DNA of 37,401 nt from NCBI GenBank assembly GCA_028708845.1, contig JAQVXZ010000025.1, positions 1-37,401 of the forward strand, in the 5' to 3' direction. The notes below the pieces were generated by a model. It had not been told where the DNA came from. It did no database searches and saw only the letters and a program-made list of their open reading frames with translations. Position numbers and translations under genes: made by a program. The stretch's first letter is position 1. The number at the start of each line of letters is the position of its first letter. Shown here piece by piece: positions 1-7,540 of the stretch. The DNA is from Bacteroidales bacterium (GTDB lineage Bacteria > Bacteroidota > Bacteroidia > Bacteroidales > P3).

Positions 1-18
1 CAAATCCCGCACGACGGA
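1..18. repeat. Dispersed 18-nt sequence, copy 1 (cut by the window edge)
   Basis: The first 18 bases match positions 28308-28325 at 17 of 18 places; the only difference is CCCGC here against CCCAC there. The repeat may extend left of the window. The layout (CAAAT, then a five-base CCCGC, then seven bases and an A) would also fit the 3' end of a tRNA: T-loop, T-stem, acceptor strand and discriminator base. The 5' part that could prove this lies outside the window. The alternative is a fragment of a REP-like or MITE-like dispersed element. The stretch from 19 to 147 is AT-rich and holds only the upstream region of the next gene. Confidence 0.5.
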
Positions 19-147
19 AGCATAAATTATTATTTACTAATGTTTTTTTAAAGAAACAATTGATTAATTTATACTTTATTTATTGTTTTTTCGTTATAAG
101 GACAAAAGTAAATAATTTGAATCTATACATATAATAAATCTGAAAAT

Positions 148-696
148 ATGAAAAAAATAATTATAATCTCTTCAAGCATAAGAGAAGGTAGATTAGGACA
201 TAGGGTAGCTTTGTTTATGAAGAGCTATCTAATAGAAAACTCGATAGCAGAGGTAGAAATTTTGGATTTAAATGAATATAAGTTTCCTATTTTTGAAGAA
301 AGACTATCCAACCTAAAGAATCCTCCTGCAAATCTCTTAGATTTTGTAGATAGATTTAAGAAATCAGATGGAGTAATAATAGCTTCTTCAGTTTATAACT
401 ATAGCTTCCCAGCTTCTCTAAAGAATGCTATAGATGTAATGTATCCTGAGTGGGGAAGGAAGGTGGTTGGATTATCATCAGCAACTATGGGTTTTGTAGA
501 GGGATTGCCAACAACATTTCAATTAGAAAACACCCTATCTCAAATGGGAGCATTTGTTTCACCTAAAAAGTATTTTGCAATCAATATTTCCAAAGTCTTT
601 AATGAAGATGGCATTGCTGTTGATAAGGAAAAAGAAGAAAAGAAACTAAAACCAATGATTGATGAATTTATGTACTTGGTTGGAAAACTAACATAA
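148..696 (+). CDS. NAD(P)H-dependent FMN reductase family protein
   Basis: A 182-residue flavodoxin-like oxidoreductase of the NADPH-dependent FMN reductase (FMN_red) family, which uses NAD(P)H to reduce FMN or FMN-bound substrates such as quinones or azo compounds in the cytoplasm. The N-terminal beta strand is followed by the phosphate-binding loop (SSSIREGRLGHRVA, residues 8-21). The second family signature is SSVYNYSFPASLKNAID at about residues 80-96, which packs against the isoalloxazine ring. The length is normal for the family. There is no signal peptide. The gene stands alone, closed by a strong hairpin terminator about 50 bases after the stop. The physiological substrate cannot be read from the sequence. 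Confidence 0.88.
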   Translation: MKKIIIISSSIREGRLGHRVALFMKSYLIENSIAEVEILDLNEYKFPIFEERLSNLKNPPANLLDFVDRFKKSDGVIIASSVYNYSFPASLKNAIDVMYPEWGRKVVGLSSATMGFVEGLPTTFQLENTLSQMGAFVSPKKYFAINISKVFNEDGIAVDKEKEEKKLKPMIDEFMYLVGKLT

Positions 697-744
697 GAAT
701 AAGCTTTACACATATCAAAGGACCATATAATTAGGTTCTAACTG

Positions 745-793
745 AGCATTTAAATCAAATAGATTAGTTTCTATTTAGTTTAAATGCTTTTTT
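745..793 (+). terminator. Rho-independent terminator of the flavin reductase gene
   Basis: The arms AGCATTTAAA (745-754) and TTTAAATGCT (779-788) are perfect reverse complements. An inner pairing of AAATAG with CTATTT extends the stem, and a run of T follows at 789-793. It lies about 50 bases past the stop codon at 696. Confidence 0.85.
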
Positions 794-835
794 CATAAGA
801 TAAATTGATATTATTTTAAATATCCAATTACTAAT

Positions 836-918
836 CTACAATAAGTGCTTTGTTAGTCTGTAATAAGTGTATTGATAGTCTGTCTTAAGTGTATTGATAG
901 TCTGTCTTAATTGATAAT
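836..918. repeat. 22-bp tandem repeat array A, nearly four units
   Basis: Units begin at 836, 858, 880 and 902 (the last is partial), exactly 22 bp apart. Units two and three share GTGTATTGATAGTCTGT, and unit one is more diverged. The array lies in the 437-base gap (697-1133) between two convergent genes. That gap otherwise holds the terminator at 745 and the separate palindromic array at 1009. No open frame or RNA gene is visible in it. Confidence 0.9.
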
Positions 919-1008
919 ATTCCTGACTTTGACAAACTTGTATTGTATCAAGCTTTTATACTCCCCAATCACCATATTAAACTTTTGTTCCTTTGTTTCA
1001 GTCTTCAA

Positions 1009-1087
1009 TTCATGCCATGAATTGGATAGAATCATGCCATGATGTTGGCGGAATCATGCCATGATATTGATTGATTCATGCCATGAA
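1009..1087. repeat. 22-bp tandem array B with palindromic cores
   Basis: Four copies of a 13-base palindrome lie at 1009-1021, 1031-1043, 1053-1065 and 1075-1087, each exactly 22 bp from the next. The core is CATG-C-CATG. The outermost pair is T...A in copies one and four (TTCATGCCATGAA) and A...T in copies two and three (ATCATGCCATGAT), so symmetry is kept while the bases change. The nine-base spacers between cores vary. The array sits just after the 3' end of the minus-strand gene at 1134. Confidence 0.92.
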
Positions 1088-1133
1088 TTGGAGATTGAAT
1101 CTTTGAAAGAAAAGATGGAAGTCAAGATATTAC

Positions 1134-1985
1134 TTAATAATCTACTATATCGAAGTTATCAAAGGGTTGACCCTCTGAGATTATCTTCTTTGATCTTGTA
1201 TCTATTCCGTAATAGTTTGTATCAATGCCTGATGATTTAATCCAAACGTACTTATTCATTAGAAAATTAAAGAAGTACTGTGCAGATATTGTGCCTGTTA
1301 GGTTTGCAGTTAAGTAAGCATCTTCAGCTCTTATTTTCTCATAATCATAGGATGCAAAATAACTACCATCAACAATGTTTATCTCTCCATCGAAGAAATC
1401 TTGCGCCTCTTGGTCTATATAGAAAACTAGCCTTGAATTGGTATCTGCTTCATTATATACTAACCAAGAATTAAATCTTACTCCATTCAATAGTTTATAA
1501 TATACTTCTCTGTCTTTTCCTTCATAAACTAGGCTATCGGTCAGAGAAAACTCTTCAACTTCTATTTGTGCAGCATTAAGTGTATGGTGAGTTGGGTCTA
1601 TTGTTTTTGGAAGTTCACTAGGGTTTGAAACCAAGTAAACTTTAAATCCTAATGAGGCTAGGGTAGAACGTAGCTGGTCTGTGTAGTTGCTTAGAATTAA
1701 AGAATCCTTAATCTTATTTATAAGTGGAGCGTATTTGCTAAGGAGATCGTTTTGAATTTCTTTATCCAATTTGTCGAATCCTTCAATCTTATTTATGCTT
1801 TCGTTCCTATAAGTTACAACAGGGTTAACATATAAATACACAACATCTCTTGTTAGAGAATCGTTTTGGTTCTTTAAAAACTCTTTTGCGTAGTTTTGCC
1901 CATTTGATGTTAATGAACAAAACAATGCAATTATACTAATAAACACTATTTTAGAATAGTGAACCTTGAATAAAGTCTTCATCAC
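1134..1985 (-). CDS. Secreted protein of unknown function
   Basis: A 283-residue protein that I do not recognise. The N-terminus (MMKTLFKVHYSKIVFISIIA) is a signal peptide with a hydrophobic stretch to about residue 28 and a likely cleavage near SNGQ, so the product is probably periplasmic or cell-surface. The Cys in ALFCS has Phe before it and does not make a good lipobox. The rest is a soluble alpha/beta-looking chain without a motif that I can name. The start, at 1985 or one codon on at 1982, lies inside the 3' end of the topoisomerase gene, a 32-35 base overlap. This implies translation coupled to that gene and transcription from the same operon. Confidence 0.72.
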   Translation of the reverse strand: MMKTLFKVHYSKIVFISIIALFCSLTSNGQNYAKEFLKNQNDSLTRDVVYLYVNPVVTYRNESINKIEGFDKLDKEIQNDLLSKYAPLINKIKDSLILSNYTDQLRSTLASLGFKVYLVSNPSELPKTIDPTHHTLNAAQIEVEEFSLTDSLVYEGKDREVYYKLLNGVRFNSWLVYNEADTNSRLVFYIDQEAQDFFDGEINIVDGSYFASYDYEKIRAEDAYLTANLTGTISAQYFFNFLMNKYVWIKSSGIDTNYYGIDTRSKKIISEGQPFDNFDIVDY

Positions 1986-4551
1986 TATGTTCTTTATTAT
2001 TATCTAATTCTATTTCTTCTCTTTCTTGGTTGTCGTCATTCTCTTCTTCATCTTCCTCCTCCTGGTAAGGTAGAGATTCTAAAACCTTAACATCCTTAAC
2101 GAAATACCTCGATAGTTTCTTACCTTTTGCTCTATATTTAGTAAGGTCGGCAAATTCAGATAGATTTATTATCTCGTTATCAATAGCAATACCTTTTTTT
2201 TCGTCCTTAAGAGTTAATTCAACCATAGGTAACCAATCGTTTGTTATATGAATAACTTCAAAGTTTTTGTCTTCATCAATAAAGAATACCTTCTTATCTG
2301 TTATTTCTTCAATTAAGAAACGTTTTACAAAATGTTGCTTACCTGCCTTATCATAATATATGGCTGTTATTGGTTTGTCTTCTCTAAATTTCTCAACTAC
2401 TACTATATCTTCATCAAAATGGGTTGATAAATCGTAGTTGGTCAACCTGTAATTGCCTGATTTATTAATAGCAATTATCTTATCTTCACCGCTAAAAGTA
2501 CCTAAATATCTTCCTCTTTCATCAGCGTTTAAACGTTTAACTGATTCGTCAAACCAAATCTTCCTTGCCGATAGGGTAGAAACTCCTTCCATCTTCTTTG
2601 TTATTTTTCTAACAAGATGGCGGTTGAATATGTTTCCTTGTGCATTCCTTCCTTTAATTGCAAGTTCTGCAAAGTCGTAGTCGAAATTTGCTTTTCTTAA
2701 ACCTGGTTTACTCTTAAGCGAAACGGATACAATTTCAGCCTCTCCATTAGGGTTTGCAGTGAAATAAAGAACTTTAGAACCCTTAGTGCCTTTTGTTAAC
2801 ACATATTCCTTATCTCTAATTACATTGGTTACTGCAAAACGCTTAACATAAGCCTTGCCAAAGGCTCCGTCTTGATAAACCATATTGTAAATAGTTCTTT
2901 CGTCATTTCTTCTGAATACATCGATATGAATTATATCTGCTCCAAAGAAATCCTTCTCCTGAACTTTCTTAACAACGAAGGTTCCATCGCTTTTGAATGC
3001 AATTATATCATCAATATCAGAACAATCACATACGTATTGATCTGTTTTAATTTTATAGCCTGCAAAACCTTCCTTATAATTACAATAAAGCTTTTCATTA
3101 GCAACAGCCACTGCTTGTGCTTCAATGACATCAAAGCTTCTTATCTCTGTTTTCCTCTCTCTACCCTTGCCATATTTCTTAAGTATTCTTTCAAAATAAG
3201 CTATTGCATAATCAACAAGATGTTCTAAGTCGAATTGTACTTGTTTTATGTCATCTTCAATTGCAAGAAGAATATCTTTTGCTTTGTCAGAATTGTATTT
3301 TGAAATCCTATCAATAGGAATCTTTCTTAATTTATGAATATCATCAATGCTTGGTTCCCTAAGAAGGTTCTTTATAAAAGGTTTTAAGCCAAGTATAATT
3401 GTATCGTTAATTTCTTGATCTGTCCTACAAGGTTTAATTTTTTCGTAAACCTCATTCTCTATAAATATTCTTTCAAGTGAAACCCAGTTCCAACGTTCTC
3501 TTAATTCCTCTAATTGAATTTCTAATTCTAATTTAAGAAGGTCAACTGTGTTTTGTGTTGAGTGCCTAAGCATTTCATCAACAGGCATAAAACGAGGCTT
3601 GTCATTATGAATAACACAAGAGTTTGGAGATATTGAAATCTCACAGTCGGTGAAAGCATATAGGGCATCAATTGTCTGGTCAACAGAAGTGTCGTTAGGA
3701 AGTTGTATTATTATTTCAACATTTTGAGAGGTATTATCATCAATCTTCTTTATTTTAATCTTACCTTTTTCATTTGCCTTAATAATAGAATCAATTAGTT
3801 TCCCTGTTGTTGATCCAAATGGTATTTCTGTTATAACAAGAGTCTTCTTATCTTCAATTCTAATCTTAGCCCTAACTCTAATCTTTCCACCTCTTATACC
3901 TTTATTATATTTTTCAACATCAACCATTCCTCCTGTTAAGAAGTCAGGGAATATCTCAAAATCTTCTTTCTTAAGTATCTTTATAGAGCTTTCAATAAGT
4001 TCATTGAAATTATGTGGTAGGATTTTACAAGCTAGTCCAACAGCAATTCCTTCAACTCCTTGCGCAAGTAGAAGAGGGAACTTAATTGGTAGGGTTTCAG
4101 GTTCGTTGTTTCTTCCGTCATAAGAAGAACGCCATTTTGTGGTTTGAGGATTGAAGACTACGTCTAATGCAAATTTAGATAGTCGAGCTTCAATATAACG
4201 AGAAGCTGCTGCGCTATCTCCTGTAAGAATATTTCCCCAGTTTCCTTGACAATCAATTAGAATTTCCTTTTGTCCTAGCTGGACTAAGGCATCCGCAATT
4301 GAGGAGTCTCCATGAGGGTGATACTTCATTGTATTACCAACAATATTAGCAACCTTATTATATCTTCCATCATCCAATTCTTTCATTGAATGTAGAATAC
4401 GTCTTTGAACTGGCTTTAAACCATCGTTAAGATGTGGCACAGCTCTTTCAAGTATAACATATGATGCGTAGTCTAAGAACCAGTCTTCGTACATTCCTTT
4501 AACAGGAATTGTTTTATGAGTTTGTTTTGTTTGAGTGTTTTTTTCTTCCAT
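1951..4551 (-). CDS. parC: DNA topoisomerase IV / gyrase subunit A (ParC type)
   Basis: An 866-residue type IIA topoisomerase subunit that cuts and rejoins DNA with its ParE/GyrB partner to decatenate or relax chromosomes. The winged-helix region has HPHGDSSIAD at residues 78-87, giving Ser83 and Asp87 at the quinolone-determining positions. The catalytic tyrosine is Tyr119, in AAASRYIEARL. A beta-pinwheel C-terminal domain spans roughly residues 480-790. I do not find the GyrA box (QRRGGKG) that gyrase uses to wrap DNA, which favours ParC over GyrA. Databases often label this Bacteroidota family gyrA. The last 40 or so residues are strongly acidic and end in QGSLF. The gene is third in a minus-strand run after the TPM protein and LemA, with a 34-base gap to lemA. 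No parE is visible in the window. Confidence 0.95.
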   Translation of the reverse strand: MEEKNTQTKQTHKTIPVKGMYEDWFLDYASYVILERAVPHLNDGLKPVQRRILHSMKELDDGRYNKVANIVGNTMKYHPHGDSSIADALVQLGQKEILIDCQGNWGNILTGDSAAASRYIEARLSKFALDVVFNPQTTKWRSSYDGRNNEPETLPIKFPLLLAQGVEGIAVGLACKILPHNFNELIESSIKILKKEDFEIFPDFLTGGMVDVEKYNKGIRGGKIRVRAKIRIEDKKTLVITEIPFGSTTGKLIDSIIKANEKGKIKIKKIDDNTSQNVEIIIQLPNDTSVDQTIDALYAFTDCEISISPNSCVIHNDKPRFMPVDEMLRHSTQNTVDLLKLELEIQLEELRERWNWVSLERIFIENEVYEKIKPCRTDQEINDTIILGLKPFIKNLLREPSIDDIHKLRKIPIDRISKYNSDKAKDILLAIEDDIKQVQFDLEHLVDYAIAYFERILKKYGKGRERKTEIRSFDVIEAQAVAVANEKLYCNYKEGFAGYKIKTDQYVCDCSDIDDIIAFKSDGTFVVKKVQEKDFFGADIIHIDVFRRNDERTIYNMVYQDGAFGKAYVKRFAVTNVIRDKEYVLTKGTKGSKVLYFTANPNGEAEIVSVSLKSKPGLRKANFDYDFAELAIKGRNAQGNIFNRHLVRKITKKMEGVSTLSARKIWFDESVKRLNADERGRYLGTFSGEDKIIAINKSGNYRLTNYDLSTHFDEDIVVVEKFREDKPITAIYYDKAGKQHFVKRFLIEEITDKKVFFIDEDKNFEVIHITNDWLPMVELTLKDEKKGIAIDNEIINLSEFADLTKYRAKGKKLSRYFVKDVKVLESLPYQEEEDEEENDDNQEREEIELDNNKEHSDEDFIQGSLF

Positions 4552-4585
4552 ATACTAAGCCATCCTTTATGGCAGTCTTTTTTTT

Positions 4586-5176
4586 CTAAAATTCTACCTT
4601 AGGCGCAGTTTCTGCTCCAGTTTCTGATGCAAAATAAGCTTTCCTTTCAAAGGAGAACATACCTGCAATGATATTTGTTGGAAAACGACGTATTTTTGAA
4701 TTGAATGAATTTACTACATCAGCAAACTTTTGTCTTTCAACAGCAATACGGTTTTCTGTTCCTTCAAGTTGTGATTGAAGTTCAAGAAAGTTTTGATTAG
4801 CTTTCAAATCAGGATAACGTTCAACAACAACCATTAATCTATCTAATGAAGATTTAAGTTGGGTTTGAGTTTGTTGATACTTGTCTAAACTTTCTTGTGT
4901 TAAATTGTTTGGGTCAACCTTAGCACTAGCAGCTTGGTTTCTTGCCTGAATAACTTCTGTGAAAGTTTCTTTTTCGTGAGAAGCATAACCCTTTACGGTA
5001 TTAACTAAGTTAGGGATAAGGTCAAGTCGTCTTTGGTATTGGCTTTCAACCTTTGACCATTGCTGAGAACAAGCCTCGTCTTTTTGAACCAAACCATTAT
5101 ATGCAGAAACTAACCAAATAATAATAATTAGAACAACGCCTAAAATCGCAACTATGCTAATTGTATTCTTTTTCAT
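4586..5176 (-). CDS. lemA: LemA family membrane protein
   Basis: A 196-residue LemA family protein. It has one N-terminal membrane segment (about residues 6-25, VAILGVVLIIIIWLVSAY), followed by the family's helical-bundle domain. Characteristic stretches are QWSKVESQYQRRLDLIPNLV at about residues 39-58 and the later RYPDLKANQNFLELQSQLEG. The length is typical. LemA proteins are membrane-anchored, and their biochemical role is not settled. Their genes often lie beside TPM-domain genes, as here: the TPM gene is 47 bases upstream on the same strand, and the two probably share a transcript. A direct functional link between LemA and the topoisomerase downstream is not suggested by the sequence. 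Confidence 0.95.
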   Translation of the reverse strand: MKKNTISIVAILGVVLIIIIWLVSAYNGLVQKDEACSQQWSKVESQYQRRLDLIPNLVNTVKGYASHEKETFTEVIQARNQAASAKVDPNNLTQESLDKYQQTQTQLKSSLDRLMVVVERYPDLKANQNFLELQSQLEGTENRIAVERQKFADVVNSFNSKIRRFPTNIIAGMFSFERKAYFASETGAETAPKVEF

Positions 5177-5223
5177 AAGTCTTTTTGTTTTATATTTATA
5201 TAGATAAATCCTTTTCTTGTTTT

Positions 5224-6498
5224 CTAAAATCTTCCTCCGCCGCCACCGCCACCAGACATTCCTCCACCAAAGCTACCACCACCAAAACCTCCGCCACTAC
5301 TTCCTCTTCCAAGTCCACCAATAGCAGCACCTCCTAATACAACTCTAGCAGTATCTTTGGATATAACATAATCCTTAGTGGTTTTATTTTTGCAATGCTT
5401 ACAAATATATGTCTTTCTTCCAACTCCGTCTTTCGATTGGGTTGCAAGACGTAGAATTGTATCAGATGCCATATACATTGTTTTCCCTCCACATGAAGGG
5501 CAGTTAGTGTATTGGGTTAGAGAATTGTCGTAAGCAAATATATCAGTATTACCACAATTATCGCATAGCCAAACATCATAATCTCTTGATTTAACGTTTT
5601 CTTCTATAATTTGTTTTTCACTAAGGTATTCATCATCGTCCTTTTCATTCAAACGGTGCATCTTAGTACTACAACTAGAACAAACAACGGTTTTATATCT
5701 AACTCTTGGTTTAAAGATAAGCTTATACCATAGAAATAAAATTATTAGCATAATTGGAAAGAAAATACCAACAAAATACCAAGGTTTAGCAGCCATTGAA
5801 AAAGCTTTTATCTTCTCTTCCTTAAGTTCAATATCAAATTTCTTATGTGAAGAATTTATCTTGACAACAGCTATGATTAATAGAAATAGACTTAATCCTA
5901 AGTATATATATATGAAAGGAAGGAAGTCAGCAAGAGTTTTTGGTTCCTTTGTTTGGAATCCTTCTGTTAAATATTCTTGAATAATTAATCTGTTAATTTC
6001 ATCAACACCTGCAATCATTCCATTATCCCAATCTCCTTCTTTAAAATAAGGTGACATAATAGTATTTATGATTTGAGTACTTTTAGCATCTGTTATAGCT
6101 CCTTCTAATCCATATCCAGTGCGAATGAAAACTTCACGTCTATCAACAATCAGAACAAGAATTAATCCATTATTAGATCCCTTTTGTCCAACATTCCATT
6201 TCTTGAATAGCTCCATTGAAATTTCTCGAGCATCAGTTTGACCAGTATTTTTAAGAGCAATAATAACAACTTGAGCAGTGGTAGTTTTCTCTAAAGAATC
6301 AAGTTTTTGGTTTAAAATATTATAAGCTTCTACTGATAGGACATTGTCTTGATTTGATACATAAGAATTAGACGTAGAAGATTTTATAGGTTTTATCTGG
6401 TCTATAGAAAATTCTTGTGCAATACTAAAATTGGAGAAAAAAAGCATTGCAGACAAAAAACTAAATCTAAGGAAAATATGAATTGTTTTAGTCATCAA
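5224..6498 (-). CDS. TPM-domain membrane protein with zinc-ribbon cysteines and Gly-rich tail
   Basis: A 424-residue YgcG-like protein. A signal peptide covers about residues 1-27 (cleavage near SIAQ). A TPM domain (about 45-165) follows, with TTAQVVIIALKNTGQTDARE and FIRTGYGLEGAITDAKS. Two membrane segments lie at about 193-213 and 240-262. A cytoplasmic segment then has four Cys pairs: CSSC, CDNC, CPSC and CKHC. These look like two zinc ribbons, an addition to the basic YgcG layout. The protein ends in an extended Gly/Ser/Phe tail (GGGFGGGSFGGGMSGGG), as is common in this family. Start alternatives are the adjacent Met codons at 6498 and 6495. A -7 box lies at 6525-6532. The function is unknown; the neighbour LemA is the usual partner. 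Confidence 0.9.
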   Translation of the reverse strand: MMTKTIHIFLRFSFLSAMLFFSNFSIAQEFSIDQIKPIKSSTSNSYVSNQDNVLSVEAYNILNQKLDSLEKTTTAQVVIIALKNTGQTDAREISMELFKKWNVGQKGSNNGLILVLIVDRREVFIRTGYGLEGAITDAKSTQIINTIMSPYFKEGDWDNGMIAGVDEINRLIIQEYLTEGFQTKEPKTLADFLPFIYIYLGLSLFLLIIAVVKINSSHKKFDIELKEEKIKAFSMAAKPWYFVGIFFPIMLIILFLWYKLIFKPRVRYKTVVCSSCSTKMHRLNEKDDDEYLSEKQIIEENVKSRDYDVWLCDNCGNTDIFAYDNSLTQYTNCPSCGGKTMYMASDTILRLATQSKDGVGRKTYICKHCKNKTTKDYVISKDTARVVLGGAAIGGLGRGSSGGGFGGGSFGGGMSGGGGGGGRF

Positions 6499-6524
6499 AT
6501 GAAAATATTAATTCTTTTAATCAG

Positions 6525-6532
6525 CAAAGATA
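6525..6532 (-). promoter_or_regulatory. -7 box for the TPM/lemA/parC run
   Basis: The minus strand reads TATCTTTG here, a full match to the Bacteroidota -7 consensus TAnnTTTG, about 27 bases before the start codon at 6498. No good -33 TTTG is seen at the expected distance. It faces away from the trxB promoter 14 bases further on. Confidence 0.6.
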
Positions 6533-6545
6533 AGAAGAAAATTCT

Positions 6546-6553
6546 TAGTTTTG
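6546..6553 (+). promoter_or_regulatory. -7 box for trxB
   Basis: TAGTTTTG matches TAnnTTTG and lies 47 bases before the trxB start. It is divergent with the minus-strand box at 6525, so the two transcripts share a compact regulatory space. The -33 element is not clear. Confidence 0.55.
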
Positions 6554-6600
6554 CAGATTGCAAGTAAAATAATTAATCAAAAATAATATATTCAAAGTAT

Positions 6601-7536
6601 ATGGACAACGAAAAAGTAAAATGCCTAATTATTGGTTCAGGACCTGCTGGATACACAGCTGCAATCTATGCTTCAAGGTCAAATCTTAACCCTGTTTTGC
6701 TTGAAGGAATGCAACCTGGTGGACAGTTAACAATAACCACAGAAATTGAAAACTACCCAGGCTATCCAGATGGAATTACTGGAACACAAATGATGCAAGA
6801 TCTTAGAAGACAATCAGAAAGAGTAGGTGCAGATATAAGAAGTGATATTGTTAATAAGGTTTCTCTACAAGAATATCCATTCATTGTTGAAACGGATTCA
6901 GGAAAAGTTTATGAGGCAGAGTCTATAATCATTTCAACAGGAGCTTCAGCCAAATGGTTGGGATTAGAATCAGAAACAAAGTTTAGAGGAATGGGAGTTA
7001 GTGCTTGTGCAACTTGTGATGGTTTTTTCTATAAGAATCAAGAAGTTGCTGTTGTTGGTGGAGGAGATACAGCTTGTGAAGAAGCAACTTTCCTTTCAAA
7101 TATTTGCTCAAAGGTCTATCTAATTGTTCGTCGTGATGAGCTAAGAGCATCACAAATTATGAGAGATAGAGTGATGAAAAACCCTAAAATTGAAATTCTT
7201 TGGAATCATAAACCAATTGAAATTCTTGGAGATAACCAAGGAGTTAATGGAGTTATGCTAGAAAACACTAAGACAGGAGACTTAAAACAAATTGCTGTAA
7301 CAGGTTTCTTCTTAGCAATTGGTCACCACCCTAATTCTGATATGTTCAAAGGTGTAATTGATACTGACGCTAACGGATATATTATTACAAAGAACGGTAC
7401 CACACATACTAATATCCCTGGAGTTTTTGCTGCTGGAGATGTTCAAGATAGCATTTATCGTCAAGCAATTACAGCTGCAGGAAGTGGTTGTAAGGCTGCA
7501 ATGGACGCAGAAAGATTTTTAATAAATAGAGACTAA
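6601..7536 (+). CDS. trxB: Thioredoxin-disulfide reductase
   Basis: A 311-residue cytoplasmic flavoenzyme that passes electrons from NADPH through FAD to thioredoxin. The FAD-binding GSGPAGYTAAIYASR begins at residue 12. The redox-active pair is Cys136 and Cys139 (SACATCDG). The NADPH-binding GGGDTACEEA starts at residue 153, followed by VRRDELRAS. A second FAD motif, GVFAAGDV, lies near the C-terminus. The length is that of the low-molecular-weight bacterial enzyme. The porin gene starts four bases after its stop, so they are probably co-transcribed. The start is the ATG at 6601, 47 bases after a -7 box. All catalytic residues are present. Confidence 0.97.
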   Translation: MDNEKVKCLIIGSGPAGYTAAIYASRSNLNPVLLEGMQPGGQLTITTEIENYPGYPDGITGTQMMQDLRRQSERVGADIRSDIVNKVSLQEYPFIVETDSGKVYEAESIIISTGASAKWLGLESETKFRGMGVSACATCDGFFYKNQEVAVVGGGDTACEEATFLSNICSKVYLIVRRDELRASQIMRDRVMKNPKIEILWNHKPIEILGDNQGVNGVMLENTKTGDLKQIAVTGFFLAIGHHPNSDMFKGVIDTDANGYIITKNGTTHTNIPGVFAAGDVQDSIYRQAITAAGSGCKAAMDAERFLINRD

Positions 7537-7540
7537 ACTT

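Noticed and set aside
2872-3228. 118-aa plus-strand ORF opposite parC
   Set aside because: It lies wholly inside the well-supported parC gene; composition is Ile/Phe/Cys-rich shadow coding with no promoter or family match.
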